From: Clostridia bacterium
GTDB lineage: Bacteria; Bacillota; Clostridia; Oscillospirales; CAG-382
Direction: 5' to 3'
Assembly: GCA_017429165.1 (NCBI GenBank)
Contig: JAFRPL010000013.1
Coordinates: 1-64,000, forward strand
DNA: 64,000 bases
The position numbers and the translations under genes are program-made. Within the stretch, counting starts at the first letter, position 1; each line of letters begins with the position of its first letter. Below, piece by piece: positions 40,485 through 48,622 of the stretch. Below the pieces are notes generated by a model. That model did no database searches. It saw only the letters and a list, made by a program, of their open reading frames with translations, and was not told where the DNA came from.

Positions 40485-40673
40485 ATGGCTAACAAGTCTC
40501 TCGTTCCCGAAGCAAAAGAAGCTCTTAAGAAATTCAAGATGGAAGCCGCCAACGAAGTAGGCGTCAACCTCAAGCAGGGTTACAACGGCGACCTCACCTC
40601 CAAGCAGGCGGGCAGCATCGGCGGCCAAATGGTCAAGAGAATGATCGAAAACGCCGAACATTCCATGAAATAA
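40485..40673 (+). CDS. Alpha/beta-type small acid-soluble spore protein
   Basis: A 62-residue protein from the ATG at 40485. LVPEAKEALKKFKMEAANEVGV followed by YNGDLTSKQAGSIGGQMVKRMI is the SASP pattern, with the conserved GSIGGQMVKRM near the C-terminus. These proteins coat spore DNA and protect it from UV, heat and peroxides. The residue pair in ANEVGV marks the expected GPR protease cleavage region. aaggag lies 12 bases before the start. A forespore sigma G promoter is expected but I could not place one with confidence. Confidence 0.95.
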   Translation: MANKSLVPEAKEALKKFKMEAANEVGVNLKQGYNGDLTSKQAGSIGGQMVKRMIENAEHSMK

Positions 40674-40680
40674 GAGCGCA

Positions 40681-40758
40681 TATAAGCGGTGATTTACGCA
40701 CCCTGAAGATGCGAAAAAAGAGGCTCGGAGGTAGTTTTTACCTCCGAGTATCGTTTTT
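40681..40758 (+). repeat. 78-base direct repeat with terminator, copy 1
   Basis: Begins TATAAGCGGTGATTTACGCA and ends in a hairpin CTCGGAGGTA/TACCTCCGAG with T-run, so it serves as the SASP terminator. Repeats nearly exactly at 40889-40967 (one extra A). Confidence 0.92.
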
Positions 40759-40795
40759 TGTAAGTTATTGACCCGATCTCCTCAAGATAAGGTGC

Positions 40796-40852
40796 TTCAA
40801 CGAAAAACTCGACTGCCGTACGCCGGTACGGCGACGCTCGTTTTTCGTTGAA
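40796..40852. other. Large perfect-armed hairpin between the SASP repeats
   Basis: Outer stem TTCAACGAAAAAC/GTTTTTCGTTGAA of 13 base pairs, inner stem GCCGTAC/GTACGGC. No ORF. Could be a small RNA, a terminator for minus-strand transcription or a remnant of a mobile element end. Confidence 0.7.
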
Positions 40853-40888
40853 AATCCCTCGCTTCTATGCGCTCTTGCCCGCTTTGAG

Positions 40889-40967
40889 TATAAGCGGTGA
40901 TTTACGCACCCTGAAGATGCGAAAAAAAGAGGCTCGGAGGTAGTTTTTACCTCCGAGTATCGTTTTT
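40889..40967 (+). repeat. 79-base direct repeat with terminator, copy 2
   Basis: Copy of 40681-40758; the same hairpin (40933-40957) and T-run. Lies just before the stop of the convergent class-V aminotransferase gene. Confidence 0.92.
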
Positions 40968-40980
40968 ATTGGGGTTAGTA

Positions 40981-42090
40981 TTATAGACGCGTTTTCGCCA
41001 TGGCGGCTATCTCGCGGCAGAAGATCTTCACTTCTTCCACCGTGTTCTGTTTTCCCAGGCTTACGCGCACCCCTCCGTTCAGGGTTCCGAGCGCCTCGTG
41101 CGCGAGCGGCGCGCAATGGAACCCGCTTCTTACGCATATCCCTTTGCGGGCGAGTCGGTTCATTACGTCGTCGCAATCCATACCGTCGATATTGAAAAGC
41201 AGCACCGGCAGACGTTCTTCGCCCTTATCGGGGCAATATACCGTAACTCCTTTGATATCGCGCAGCGAATCGCACAGCAGATCGAACGCCGAAAAATCGG
41301 AATAAAGCGAAAATTCGTCCAGCGCCGCCGAAAGTCCGGCGAACAGGGCGACGGCAGGCGTGCCGGCTTCGAGCCGTTCGGGCAGAAGATCCGGCATTTC
41401 CTCATCGCGCGAATACAATCCCGTTCCGCCTTCAAGTATGGTGGCGGGCGTGATATCGAGCGCGCGGTTCACTATCAAAAGCCCGGTCCCCATAGGGCCG
41501 CCCGGTCCTTTGTGTCCGGCGCAGCAGACTATATCCGCGCCGGTGCGCTCGAACGAGACTTCGGCGTATCCGGCTGTCTGCGCCGCGTCGATCACCGTCA
41601 AAGCGCCGTTTTCGTGCGCACGCTTTACGAGCTTTGCAAGGGGAAGCAGCTTTCCGCACACGTTGGACCCGTGCGTGAACACGGCGGCGGCAGCGCCTTT
41701 TACTTTTTCGGCGAATTCGCCGACCGCGTCTTCGGCGAGCGCGTCGAAAGAGACGAGCTCTATGCGACCCGCGCCGCGCATGGCGTAAAGCGGCCGGCAG
41801 ACCGCGTTGTGTTCAAGGTTCGAAATCAGCACTTTTCCGCTTTTAATATATCCTTTGACCGCCATATTCAGCGCAGCGGTGCAGGAAGGCGCGAGTATCA
41901 CGCGCTCCGGATCGGTCCCGAAGACGCGCGCCGCTTTTTCGCGGCATTCATACATTATCTTTGCCGCGCGCATAGCCGGCGCGTGTCCGCTCCGGCCGGG
42001 GTTGCCGCAGGAGCGCATCGCCTCCGTCACGGCGCGCACCGCCGCCCGGCTTTTGGGGTACGAAGTGGCGGCGCTGTCAAAATATATCAT
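40981..42090 (-). CDS. Class-V aminotransferase, cysteine desulfurase/selenocysteine lyase-like
   Basis: A 369-residue PLP enzyme from the ATG at 42090, chosen because it overlaps the stop of the DUF3343 gene as ATGA; the longer upstream ORF frame is low complexity and runs across that gene. MIYFDSAATSYPKS, CTAALNMAVKGYI, ISNLEHNAVCRPL, DIVCCAGHKGPGGPMGTG (PLP lysine) and CVRSGFHCAPLAHEALG (active cysteine in RSGFHCAP) match the CsdA/SufS group. Its substrate may be cysteine or selenocysteine. The DUF3343 partner is proposed elsewhere to carry sulfur or selenium. Confidence 0.9.
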   Translation of the reverse strand: MIYFDSAATSYPKSRAAVRAVTEAMRSCGNPGRSGHAPAMRAAKIMYECREKAARVFGTDPERVILAPSCTAALNMAVKGYIKSGKVLISNLEHNAVCRPLYAMRGAGRIELVSFDALAEDAVGEFAEKVKGAAAAVFTHGSNVCGKLLPLAKLVKRAHENGALTVIDAAQTAGYAEVSFERTGADIVCCAGHKGPGGPMGTGLLIVNRALDITPATILEGGTGLYSRDEEMPDLLPERLEAGTPAVALFAGLSAALDEFSLYSDFSAFDLLCDSLRDIKGVTVYCPDKGEERLPVLLFNIDGMDCDDVMNRLARKGICVRSGFHCAPLAHEALGTLNGGVRVSLGKQNTVEEVKIFCREIAAMAKTRL

Positions 42091-42317
42091 CCGCGCCGCC
42101 CCTCGTCCACGGCGCCGAGCACGTTTATTCCGCTCTGTGCCAGCAGTTTGAGCGCTTTTTCGCGGTCGCCGTATACTTCCACTCCGTAACCGCAGCCCCG
42201 GACCTTTGCGACGTCCGGCGATTTTACGGGGTACGCGCGCATCCCTTCCGCCGCGAGTATCCCCGCCGCTTTGTACGCGTAGGTGACGGAGGTCAGCACC
42301 AGGGTACATTTGTTCAT
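42087..42317 (-). CDS. DUF3343 small protein (proposed sulfur/selenium carrier)
   Basis: A 76-residue protein with the DUF3343 pattern LTSVTYAYKAAGILAAEG and CGYGVEVYGDREKAL. Members are small one-domain proteins often near class-V aminotransferases and have been suggested to carry sulfur or selenium on a cysteine (here the CGYG cysteine). Translationally coupled to the enzyme above by a 4-base overlap. Confidence 0.8.
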   Translation of the reverse strand: MNKCTLVLTSVTYAYKAAGILAAEGMRAYPVKSPDVAKVRGCGYGVEVYGDREKALKLLAQSGINVLGAVDEGRRG

Positions 42318-42355
42318 TACGCATCACTCCTTCCCTACATTATATGAAACAAATT

Positions 42356-42379
42356 CTCCGCGGCGTTCGGCGCGGAGAT
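42356..42379 (-). terminator. Terminator after the SLOG gene
   Basis: Stem TCTCCGCG/CGCGGAGA followed on the minus strand by AATTTGTTTC. Confidence 0.75.
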
Positions 42380-42385
42380 TTACTT

Positions 42386-42718
42386 TTATTTATTCAGTTT
42401 CATCACTTTGAGCGGCTTCTTCACGCGGCGGGCGTATTTTACGGTATACGCCGTGCCGGGGGAGCTGCCGTCCCAGAAAGCGAGCACCAGATCGGCGAGG
42501 TCGACTATGCGCTTGTTGCGAACGAGCGGCGCCGCCTTGCCGTGGCGGTCGTAATCCGGGCGTATTATATGTTTGGAAATACCGCGGCTGTCCGCGCAGC
42601 GCTCGGCGGACCGGTCGACGCCCGCGGCGCCGCCGGTGATTATCTCGGTCGCCCCGGCGGGAATGTATTTGGCTATATCGGCGTTTATGCCTCTGGAACC
42701 GATCACGGCTACTTTCAT
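42386..42718 (-). CDS. SLOG-fold protein (DUF2493/YspA-like)
   Basis: A 110-residue Rossmann-like protein. MKVAVIGSRGINADI, EIITGGAAGVDRSAERCA, and VLAFWDGSSPGTAYTVKYA fit the SLOG/LOG-related fold that binds nucleotides or nucleotide-derived ligands. Such small proteins are linked to nucleotide sensing or nucleotide-releasing enzymes; the exact role is unknown. It has a strong promoter and a terminator, so it is its own unit. Confidence 0.78.
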   Translation of the reverse strand: MKVAVIGSRGINADIAKYIPAGATEIITGGAAGVDRSAERCADSRGISKHIIRPDYDRHGKAAPLVRNKRIVDLADLVLAFWDGSSPGTAYTVKYARRVKKPLKVMKLNK

Positions 42719-42749
42719 AATACTGCGCTCCCTTGCTTTCGTACTTTCG

Positions 42750-42778
42750 ATTATACTTTATACGCGTCGATTTGTCAA
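42750..42778 (-). promoter_or_regulatory. Promoter for the SLOG gene
   Basis: TTGACA, 17-base spacer, TATAAT on the minus strand. Confidence 0.9.
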
Positions 42779-43092
42779 TATTACCGTTAGAATCTCTGCC
42801 GCTTTCATCAAATGCTTTGCAAAGTTTACTATTTTTTGCGTTACCGTTTAGAAATCGCAGAAATGTTTACAATTTGTTAACACAATCGGTTCGTATATAT
42901 GATATAATTCAATTGGGGAAGTATAATAATTTTTATTATTTCAGCAACAATAAAGCCCAATATCACTAGAACTCAAGTGAATGCCTGTTTCTTTTAAGGA
43001 CGTGTGTAACGAGTTGATGTTTTCGTTCTCTTTATTTCCATTTGCATCTTTTCAGAAACTTGTAAAACTTTTTTGAAAGGAGTTAACTATTT
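42779..43092. other. Intergenic region with little recognisable structure
   Basis: About 310 bases of AT-rich sequence with no credible ORF. A TATAAT-like element is at 42903-42908 with no good -35; a gaaaggag ribosome binding site ends it before the gene at 43093. Confidence 0.6.
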
Positions 43093-43427
43093 ATGAAAAG
43101 GTCTCTTATCTTCTTTTTGATTCTGATCGTATCTATTTCTCTTACGACAACCGGTATACACTCAACTGCTTCTTCTCCTGAAGATTTGCCAGAAAACGAT
43201 GACACATATGAGATATACTTAAAAAAAGATTATATCACTTCTGTGATTACAGAAGAATATGTTGTGAGTAACAGAATCGTGGCTCAAAAAACCGCAAGCG
43301 ACGGCAACGAACACCAAGTATATACAACACCCGCTTTTAACCCGGATGTCGAATCACGCAGAGCATCTACAATCTCTTGCAGACAAAACTAGAAGAAGGT
43401 CTTGAAAAGTATTACGGTGATGGTTAA
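43093..43427 (+). pseudogene. Small secreted protein gene with a probable frameshift
   Basis: The frame from the ATG at 43093 gives a 99-residue protein with a signal peptide (MKRSLIFFLILIVSISL). Its last 13 residues (ESRRASTISCRQN) look random, while a +2 shift near 43350 opens ITQSIYNLLQTKLEEGLEKYYGD and a stop at 43425-43427, which looks like a real C-terminus. The likely intact product is about 111 residues. Either a recent mutation or a sequencing error. No family recognised; position beside the next lipoprotein suggests one unit. Confidence 0.6.
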
Positions 43428-43442
43428 TCAAAGGAGTCCATT

Positions 43443-44003
43443 ATGTTACGCTATATAGCAATCATACTTTCGTTATTTATTGTTTGCTTATTTGCTTTCG
43501 GCTGTACTGAAAGCGAAAAAGAGCCGATATCAACACCTACGGCTCCACATAATGAAAACACAACATCTAATCAAACGATAAACAACGATTCACGCACTAT
43601 CGACAGCGAAAATAGCTCTGATGCGTCGATAGCGGAAGAGGATTCCGAAGAATCTAATGATATCAGTGAGATCAAAAACACTGGTATACTTGCCGCGCAT
43701 GCGGAGCCTCAAACGCTCAAGCTTCCGGCGCACGAACTTACGCTTGTGATAACCAATTCGGAAAGCGGCACGCAGTTTTTATACGGCAGAGCTTACAGCG
43801 TGGAAAGGAAGACCGAAAGCGGATGGGAAAGCATTCCTTTCGTTTTAGGAGTAGAATTCTATGACGATCTGCGCAGCGCAGACGAAAGAGCCGAGATCGC
43901 GATCGATCTTAACGACTGCGATTTTGAATTTGTTTCCGGGCTGTACCGCATAGCGTTCCCGATCTATGACACTACGCTTTACGCGGAATTCAACGTGGAA
44001 TAA
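43443..44003 (+). CDS. Lipoprotein with a Big_14-like domain
   Basis: A 186-residue lipoprotein: signal then the GCTESEKEP lipobox (cysteine near residue 21), an acidic Asn/Ser-rich linker, and from residue 75 a beta-rich domain (HELTLVITNSESGTQFLYGRAY, YRIAFPIYDTTLYAEFNV) resembling the bacterial Ig-like Big_14 family. Probably surface-exposed; function unknown. Confidence 0.75.
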   Translation: MLRYIAIILSLFIVCLFAFGCTESEKEPISTPTAPHNENTTSNQTINNDSRTIDSENSSDASIAEEDSEESNDISEIKNTGILAAHAEPQTLKLPAHELTLVITNSESGTQFLYGRAYSVERKTESGWESIPFVLGVEFYDDLRSADERAEIAIDLNDCDFEFVSGLYRIAFPIYDTTLYAEFNVE

Positions 44004-44020
44004 ACGAGCCTTCGTTTTAA

Positions 44021-44049
44021 CGGGCGCGCGTTTTGCGCGCCCGCTTTTT
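44021..44049 (+). terminator. Terminator before the rpmG operon
   Basis: Stem CGGGCGCGC/GCGCGCCCG followed by CTTTTTA. Confidence 0.85.
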
Positions 44050-44115
44050 ATTCGCTTTTCTGCCGCGAACGGGTCCGAAAATGCGCGAAAATATGAAAAA
44101 AATATTCAAAAGCTA

Positions 44116-44144
44116 TTGACAAAGCGGCCGCGTTTGTGTATAAT
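44116..44144 (+). promoter_or_regulatory. Promoter for rpmG-secE-nusG and following ribosomal genes
   Basis: TTGACA, 17-base spacer, TATAAT. A small hairpin (cctctgcgaaaagagg) follows in the leader, possibly an attenuator. Confidence 0.9.
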
Positions 44145-44255
44145 GGCTTTACCTCTGCGAAAAGAGGGCTTTTTCCCTTATGCTCACGGTTTTTTCGATT
44201 TCCGCCGCGGGCGTTTTACAGAGGGAGGTTACATTAATATGGAGGTGCCGAAAAA

Positions 44256-44405
44256 ATGAGAGTTAAGATCACAATGGTTTGCAGCGAATGCAAACAGAGG
44301 AACTACGACACTGTCAAGAACAAAAAGAACGACCCGGACAGACTTGAAATGAAAAAATACTGCAAGTTCTGCCGCAAACACACTCTTCATAAAGAGAGCA
44401 AGTAA
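44256..44405 (+). CDS. rpmG: Ribosomal protein L33
   Basis: A 49-residue protein too short for usual length cut-offs. [21 protein letters not shown] and [15 protein letters not shown] carry the CxxC and CxxC pairs of the zinc-binding L33 type. aggaggtgc lies just upstream of the ATG. First gene of the rpmG-secE-nusG unit, with 12 bases to secE. Confidence 0.95.
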   Translation: MRVKITMVCSECKQRNYDTVKNKKNDPDRLEMKKYCKFCRKHTLHKESK

Positions 44406-44417
44406 GGGGTACGCGCA

Positions 44418-44627
44418 ATGGCAGAAAACGAAAAGAAAACCAACCGTATCGTCAAGTTCTTCAGGGATTTGAGAAGCGAAAGAAAGAAAGTCACCTGGCC
44501 CACCGTCAAAGAGACCACCAAACAGACCGGCGTCGTTATAGTGGAGCTCATAGCCGTGGCTGCCATAGTCGGCGTTCTCGACCTCGCTTTCAGCAAGCTC
44601 TTCATGTGGCTTGCGCAGATTATCTGA
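44418..44627 (+). CDS. secE: Preprotein translocase subunit SecE
   Basis: A 69-residue protein with FFRDLRSERKKVTWPTVKETTKQ followed by one membrane helix (GVVIVELIAVAAIVGVLDLAF), as in single-helix Firmicute SecE. Part of the SecYEG channel. The conserved secE-nusG-rplK order supports the call. Confidence 0.95.
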   Translation: MAENEKKTNRIVKFFRDLRSERKKVTWPTVKETTKQTGVVIVELIAVAAIVGVLDLAFSKLFMWLAQII

Positions 44628-44642
44628 CGGGGGCGGTCCGCA

Positions 44643-45176
44643 ATGGCGATCGCAAGTGATTCCACTCCCCGCTGGTATGTAATTCACACTTATTCCGGCT
44701 ACGAAAGCAAAGTCGCCGGCAATATCGAAAAGATCGTGGAAAACCGCGGTTTGTCCGATATGATCTTCGACGTAAAGGTCCCGACCGAAAAAGTCGTCGA
44801 AGTCACGGGCAGCAACAAAGAAAAGGAAATCGAACGCAAACTTTTCCCGAGTTATGTTCTGGTCAAAATGATCATGAACGACGTAAGTTGGCACATCATA
44901 CGCAACACCACCGGCGTGACGGGTTTCGTCGGCCCGGGATCCAGCCCCGTAGCGCTTTCGGACGCGGAAGTTGAAAAACTGGGTGTGGAAACCAAGGTCA
45001 TAGAGATTAAGTTTGCCGTGGGCGACAATGTGCGTATCACCGGCGGCGCGCTCACCGGGCTCATAGGGCTCGTCGAGGCGATATCCGACGATAAGCAGAA
45101 AGTCAGCGTAAGCGCCAACATGTTCGGCCGCGAAACCAAAGTAGAAATAGACGTTTCGCAGGTCGCGCCGCTATAA
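44643..45176 (+). CDS. nusG: Transcription antitermination factor NusG
   Basis: A 177-residue protein with the NGN domain (RWYVIHTYSGYESKVAGNIEKIV, FPSYVLVKMIMNDVSWHIIRNT, VTGFVGPG) and a C-terminal KOW (GDNVRITGGALTGLIGLVEAI). It couples RNA polymerase to the ribosome and Rho. Lies between secE and rplK. Confidence 0.97.
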   Translation: MAIASDSTPRWYVIHTYSGYESKVAGNIEKIVENRGLSDMIFDVKVPTEKVVEVTGSNKEKEIERKLFPSYVLVKMIMNDVSWHIIRNTTGVTGFVGPGSSPVALSDAEVEKLGVETKVIEIKFAVGDNVRITGGALTGLIGLVEAISDDKQKVSVSANMFGRETKVEIDVSQVAPL

Positions 45177-45282
45177 AATCGGCAAAACGGCCGGCGGGAA
45201 TATTGCCGTTTCCGCGTATATACGGCCGTGTGGGAGGGACAAAGTCCCGTAAAATTCTACCACATTCGGAGGTGTAAAAACA

Positions 45283-45708
45283 ATGGCAAAGAAAATTATA
45301 GGTTTTATCAAACTTCAGCTCCCCGCAGGTAAAGCGACTCCGCAGCCGCCCGTAGGCCCCGCCCTCGGTCAGTACGGCGTTGCCATCCCTATGTTCACCA
45401 AGGAATTCAACGAACGCACCAAGAACGATATCGGTCTCATAATCCCGGTAGTCATCACCGTTTACGCCGACCGTACGTTCTCCTTCATCACCAAGACTCC
45501 GCCCGCCGCCGTCCTTATCAAAAAGGCCTGCAATATCGAAAGCGGATCCGCTACTCCCAATTCCAACAAAGTGGCTAAGATCACCAAAGATCAGATCAAA
45601 CAGATAGCCGAAACCAAAATGCCCGACCTCAACGCCGCTTCGCTCGAAGCCGCGATGAGCATGATCGCCGGCACCGCCCGCAGCATGGGCGTTGAAGTCA
45701 TAGACTAA
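45283..45708 (+). CDS. rplK: Ribosomal protein L11
   Basis: A 141-residue protein: [24 protein letters not shown] and [16 protein letters not shown] are typical. Forms the GTPase-associated stalk base with 23S rRNA. The 106 bases before it contain GC-rich inverted repeats, possibly an L1/L11 autoregulatory leader. Confidence 0.97.
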   Translation: MAKKIIGFIKLQLPAGKATPQPPVGPALGQYGVAIPMFTKEFNERTKNDIGLIIPVVITVYADRTFSFITKTPPAAVLIKKACNIESGSATPNSNKVAKITKDQIKQIAETKMPDLNAASLEAAMSMIAGTARSMGVEVID

Positions 45709-45721
45709 GGGGGAGCGCAAG

Positions 45722-46414
45722 ATGAAAAGAGGTAAAAATTACAACAGCGCCGCAGCCGCCGTGGAAAAATCCAAAGTTTACGAATCCGCGGAAGCGCTCG
45801 CGCTCGCATGCAGCATTTCCAAAGCTAAATTCGACGAGACCGTCGAAGTGCACGTTCGCCTGGGCGTCGACTCCCGTCACGCAGACCAGCAGGTCAGAGG
45901 CGCCGTGGTGCTTCCCAACGGCACCGGCAAGACCGTGAGAACTCTCGTCTTTGCAAAAGGCGACAAAGCCAAAGCAGCCGAAGAAGCCGGTTCCGATTTC
46001 GTCGGCGCCGAAGATCTCGTCCAGAAGATCCAGAAAGAAAACTGGTTCGATTACGACGTGGTCATCGCCACTCCCGACATGATGGGTGTCATCGGCCGTC
46101 TGGGCCGTGTGCTCGGTCCCAAAGGCCTTATGCCTAACCCCAAAGCCGGCACCGTCACCATGGATATCGAAAAAGCGGTCAAAGAAGCCAAAGCCGGTAA
46201 GATAGAATACCGTCTTGACAAGACCAACATCATCCACTGCCCCATCGGCAAAGTTTCGTTCGGAGCCGAAAAACTGCAGGAAAACTTCGTCACCCTGCTC
46301 GGCGCCATCATCAAAGCCAAGCCCGCCGCAGCTAAAGGTCAGTATATCAGATCCTGCACCGTAGCTTCCACCATGGGCCCCGGCATAAAGATCAACACCG
46401 CTAAGATCATCTGA
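45722..46414 (+). CDS. rplA: Ribosomal protein L1
   Basis: A 230-residue protein with the L1 pattern [54 protein letters not shown] and [16 protein letters not shown]. Binds the L1 stalk of 23S rRNA. Follows rplK with 13 bases. Confidence 0.97.
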   Translation: MKRGKNYNSAAAAVEKSKVYESAEALALACSISKAKFDETVEVHVRLGVDSRHADQQVRGAVVLPNGTGKTVRTLVFAKGDKAKAAEEAGSDFVGAEDLVQKIQKENWFDYDVVIATPDMMGVIGRLGRVLGPKGLMPNPKAGTVTMDIEKAVKEAKAGKIEYRLDKTNIIHCPIGKVSFGAEKLQENFVTLLGAIIKAKPAAAKGQYIRSCTVASTMGPGIKINTAKII

Positions 46415-46443
46415 TTTTAAGTTTGATTTTTATAAAAAAAGTC

Positions 46444-46472
46444 TTGACAACCCGCAAATAATATGTTATATT
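46444..46472 (+). promoter_or_regulatory. Promoter for rplJ-rplL
   Basis: TTGACA, 17-base spacer, TATATT. Confidence 0.85.
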
Positions 46473-46479
46473 ATTCGGG

Positions 46480-46640
46480 CTGAATAAAAAGTTCGCAGAC
46501 AGCAGGTACTTTCGTTCAAAGGCATACGCCGCCGGCCGAGAACAGTTTTAAGCTTTTTCACAAGGTTTTAAAATGCTCTCACGGCGCTGTCGCCCGCGGG
46601 AGCATTTCCTGTTGTATGCTCCAAAATTTACCCGGAGGTG
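46480..46640 (+). promoter_or_regulatory. Ribosomal protein L10 leader (autoregulatory)
   Basis: About 160 bases between promoter and rplJ with a late stem AAATGCTCTC/GGGAGCATTT (46571-46607). The position and structure fit the L10-leader RNA that binds the L10-L12 complex and lowers expression; inferred from position. Confidence 0.7.
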
Positions 46641-46647
46641 AAACCAT

Positions 46648-47181
46648 TTGGCAAACGCACAGATCCTTGAACAAAAGAAGCAGATCGTCGCCGATCTTGT
46701 CGAAAAGATCAAAAATTCGGCAGCAGGCGTTATTGTGGATTACAAGGGTATCACCGTTGAAGACGACACTAAGCTCCGCGCTGATTTGAGAAAAGCCAAC
46801 GTCGAGTATATGGTCGTCAAAAACACCCTCACGTCCAAAGCGTGCGACATCATAGGGTTCGAGAACATCAAAAAAGTGCTCGAGGGAATGACCGCCATAG
46901 CGATTTCCGAAAAAGACCCCGTCGCCGCCGCAAAGATCATTGACGAATATGCGTCCAAGCACGACAACTACCAGATCAAAGCCGGCTTTTGCGAAGGCAA
47001 AGAGCTCAACGTCGACGAAGTAAAAGAACTCGCCAAGACGCCCAGCTTCGAAGCACTCATCGCCAAAATGCTCGGTTCTCTGCAGTCTTCGCTCTACAAC
47101 CTCGCTTACGTTCTGCAGGCGATCGTCGACAAAGACGGCAGCGCCGCTCCCGCAGAAGAAGCGGCTCCAGCAGCCGAATGA
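46648..47181 (+). CDS. rplJ: Ribosomal protein L10
   Basis: A 177-residue protein with QILEQKKQIVADLVEKIKNSAAGVIVDYKGITVED and ARKANVEYMVVKNTL-type core motifs. Starts with TTG at 46648 after a strong cggaggtg. Its C-terminal helix holds L12 dimers at the ribosomal stalk. Confidence 0.96.
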   Translation: MANAQILEQKKQIVADLVEKIKNSAAGVIVDYKGITVEDDTKLRADLRKANVEYMVVKNTLTSKACDIIGFENIKKVLEGMTAIAISEKDPVAAAKIIDEYASKHDNYQIKAGFCEGKELNVDEVKELAKTPSFEALIAKMLGSLQSSLYNLAYVLQAIVDKDGSAAPAEEAAPAAE

Positions 47182-47223
47182 TCGGCAAAATCATTTTTTT
47201 AAAATAACGGAGGAATTATTATC

Positions 47224-47604
47224 ATGGCTAATGAAAAAACCACTCAGATCCTTGAACTCGTAAAATCTATGACCATTCTCGAAGTTGCCGATCTCGTTAA
47301 GGCGCTCGAAGAAGAATTCGGCGTTTCCGCAGCCCCCGTGGCAGTCGCAGCAGGCCCCGCAGCCGCAGCCGCTCCCGCCGCTGAAGAAAAGACCGAATTT
47401 GACGTTGAACTCACCGGCTTCGACGCCGCTGCCAAGCTCAAAGTCATCAAAGCCGTCAAAGACATCACCGGCCTTTCGCTCGGCGAAGCCAAAGATCTTG
47501 TTACCGCTGCTCCCAAAGCCGTTAAGACCGGCGTTTCCAAGGAAGAAGCCGAAGATCTTAAGAAACAGCTCGAAGAAGTCGGCGCTCAGATCACCATTAA
47601 GTAA
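47224..47604 (+). CDS. rplL: Ribosomal protein L7/L12
   Basis: A 126-residue protein: N-terminal dimerisation helices ([25 protein letters not shown]), an alanine-rich hinge and a C-terminal domain ([23 protein letters not shown]) that recruits translation factors. A terminator follows directly, and rpoB does not follow. Confidence 0.97.
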   Translation: MANEKTTQILELVKSMTILEVADLVKALEEEFGVSAAPVAVAAGPAAAAAPAAEEKTEFDVELTGFDAAAKLKVIKAVKDITGLSLGEAKDLVTAAPKAVKTGVSKEEAEDLKKQLEEVGAQITIK

Positions 47605-47624
47605 TATCTTAAAGGTAAAAAACA

Positions 47625-47665
47625 AAGGCATAATACGGGCGACCGCATTATGCCTTGTGTTTTAT
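47625..47665 (+). terminator. Terminator after rplL
   Basis: Stem AAGGCATAAT/ATTATGCCTT followed by GTGTTTTATT. Confidence 0.88.
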
Positions 47666-47686
47666 TAAAGCAGAGGTCAAAAAGGT

Positions 47687-48619
47687 ATGAAAAAGATTCT
47701 TTGCATAATACTCGCGCTTTCCGTCTGCGCCTGCGCGCTGTGCGCGTGCGCGAAAGAAGAGCAAAAAAAAGAAGACGTGCGCAAAGCGATGTATTCCGAA
47801 CTGCAGAAGTTTTACGAAAACAAACGGCCCGCCGACCTCAACGAGTTATCTTCCCTTTTCGCGTCCGGAGCGGACCTTGGGGAGTTTGACCGCTCGGCGC
47901 TGTTTGGCGAAAACGTTTCGGATTCCGATTACGTCGTCGCGTACTGCCTGCTAAAAAAGGCAAATCATCCGCTAGCCGAAGAAGCGGACGCCGAAACGCG
48001 CGTAACGCGTTTGCAAAGCGCGGATATCGAAACGCTTTCCACGCGCGAGCTTTACGAGACCGTGCTGGCGCTCACGCTTTACGGCGCGGAGTTCGACAAA
48101 GGCGCCGTCGCGCAGAGTCTGATCTTGCGTCAGGACGAAATATCCGGCGGCTCGTACGAATATCCGCAGGTCGGCGGAGGCAGCGCGCGTGTGAGCGCCG
48201 AAAACGCCGCATATTCCCTGCTTTGCTATATGCTCGTACGCGATTCGGTGCGCACGACCTTGCTTGAAGACGCCCTGCACGATTCGGCGCTGGTTTACTT
48301 AGGCAACTGCATAGAAGAAAACAATACGGTGCGCGGCGTTGACGGAAAAGCGAACAGCGCCGTCACAGCTAAAGCGCTCGTAGCCCTTATGGCCTGCGGC
48401 GTGCCGCAGAACGGCGAGATAGCCTCCGCGTTGCTCAACGCGATACACAACTTTGCCGTCTTTCGGAACGGCGCGCTCATCGGCTACCGCGAGACCGAAG
48501 ACGATGATGCAAAAAGAAGCACCGCCGCGGAGATAATGTTCTGCGTGACCTGCGCGTTATACGGAAACCCGTATTTCGGCGCAACGCTTTCCCCCGCGGG
48601 CGGTACTCAGAATAATTGA
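47687..48619 (+). CDS. Lipoprotein with a terpenoid-cyclase/prenyltransferase-like toroid
   Basis: A 310-residue lipoprotein (signal ending CALCAC near residue 21). The mature part has helical repeats with QxxxxG-type turns (YPQVGGGSARVSAENAAYSLL, RGVDGKANSAVTAKALVALM), a pattern of alpha/alpha-toroid lipoproteins. No enzymatic motif identified. Separated from rplL by a terminator. Confidence 0.7.
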   Translation: MKKILCIILALSVCACALCACAKEEQKKEDVRKAMYSELQKFYENKRPADLNELSSLFASGADLGEFDRSALFGENVSDSDYVVAYCLLKKANHPLAEEADAETRVTRLQSADIETLSTRELYETVLALTLYGAEFDKGAVAQSLILRQDEISGGSYEYPQVGGGSARVSAENAAYSLLCYMLVRDSVRTTLLEDALHDSALVYLGNCIEENNTVRGVDGKANSAVTAKALVALMACGVPQNGEIASALLNAIHNFAVFRNGALIGYRETEDDDAKRSTAAEIMFCVTCALYGNPYFGATLSPAGGTQNN

Positions 48620-48622
48620 ATA

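Noticed and set aside
42091..42327. N-terminal extension of the class-V aminotransferase frame
   Set aside because: It overlaps the DUF3343 gene out of frame, is rich in arginine and glycine and lacks family similarity.
46500..46640. Possible short gene in the rplJ leader
   Set aside because: No credible ORF; structure fits an L10 leader RNA.
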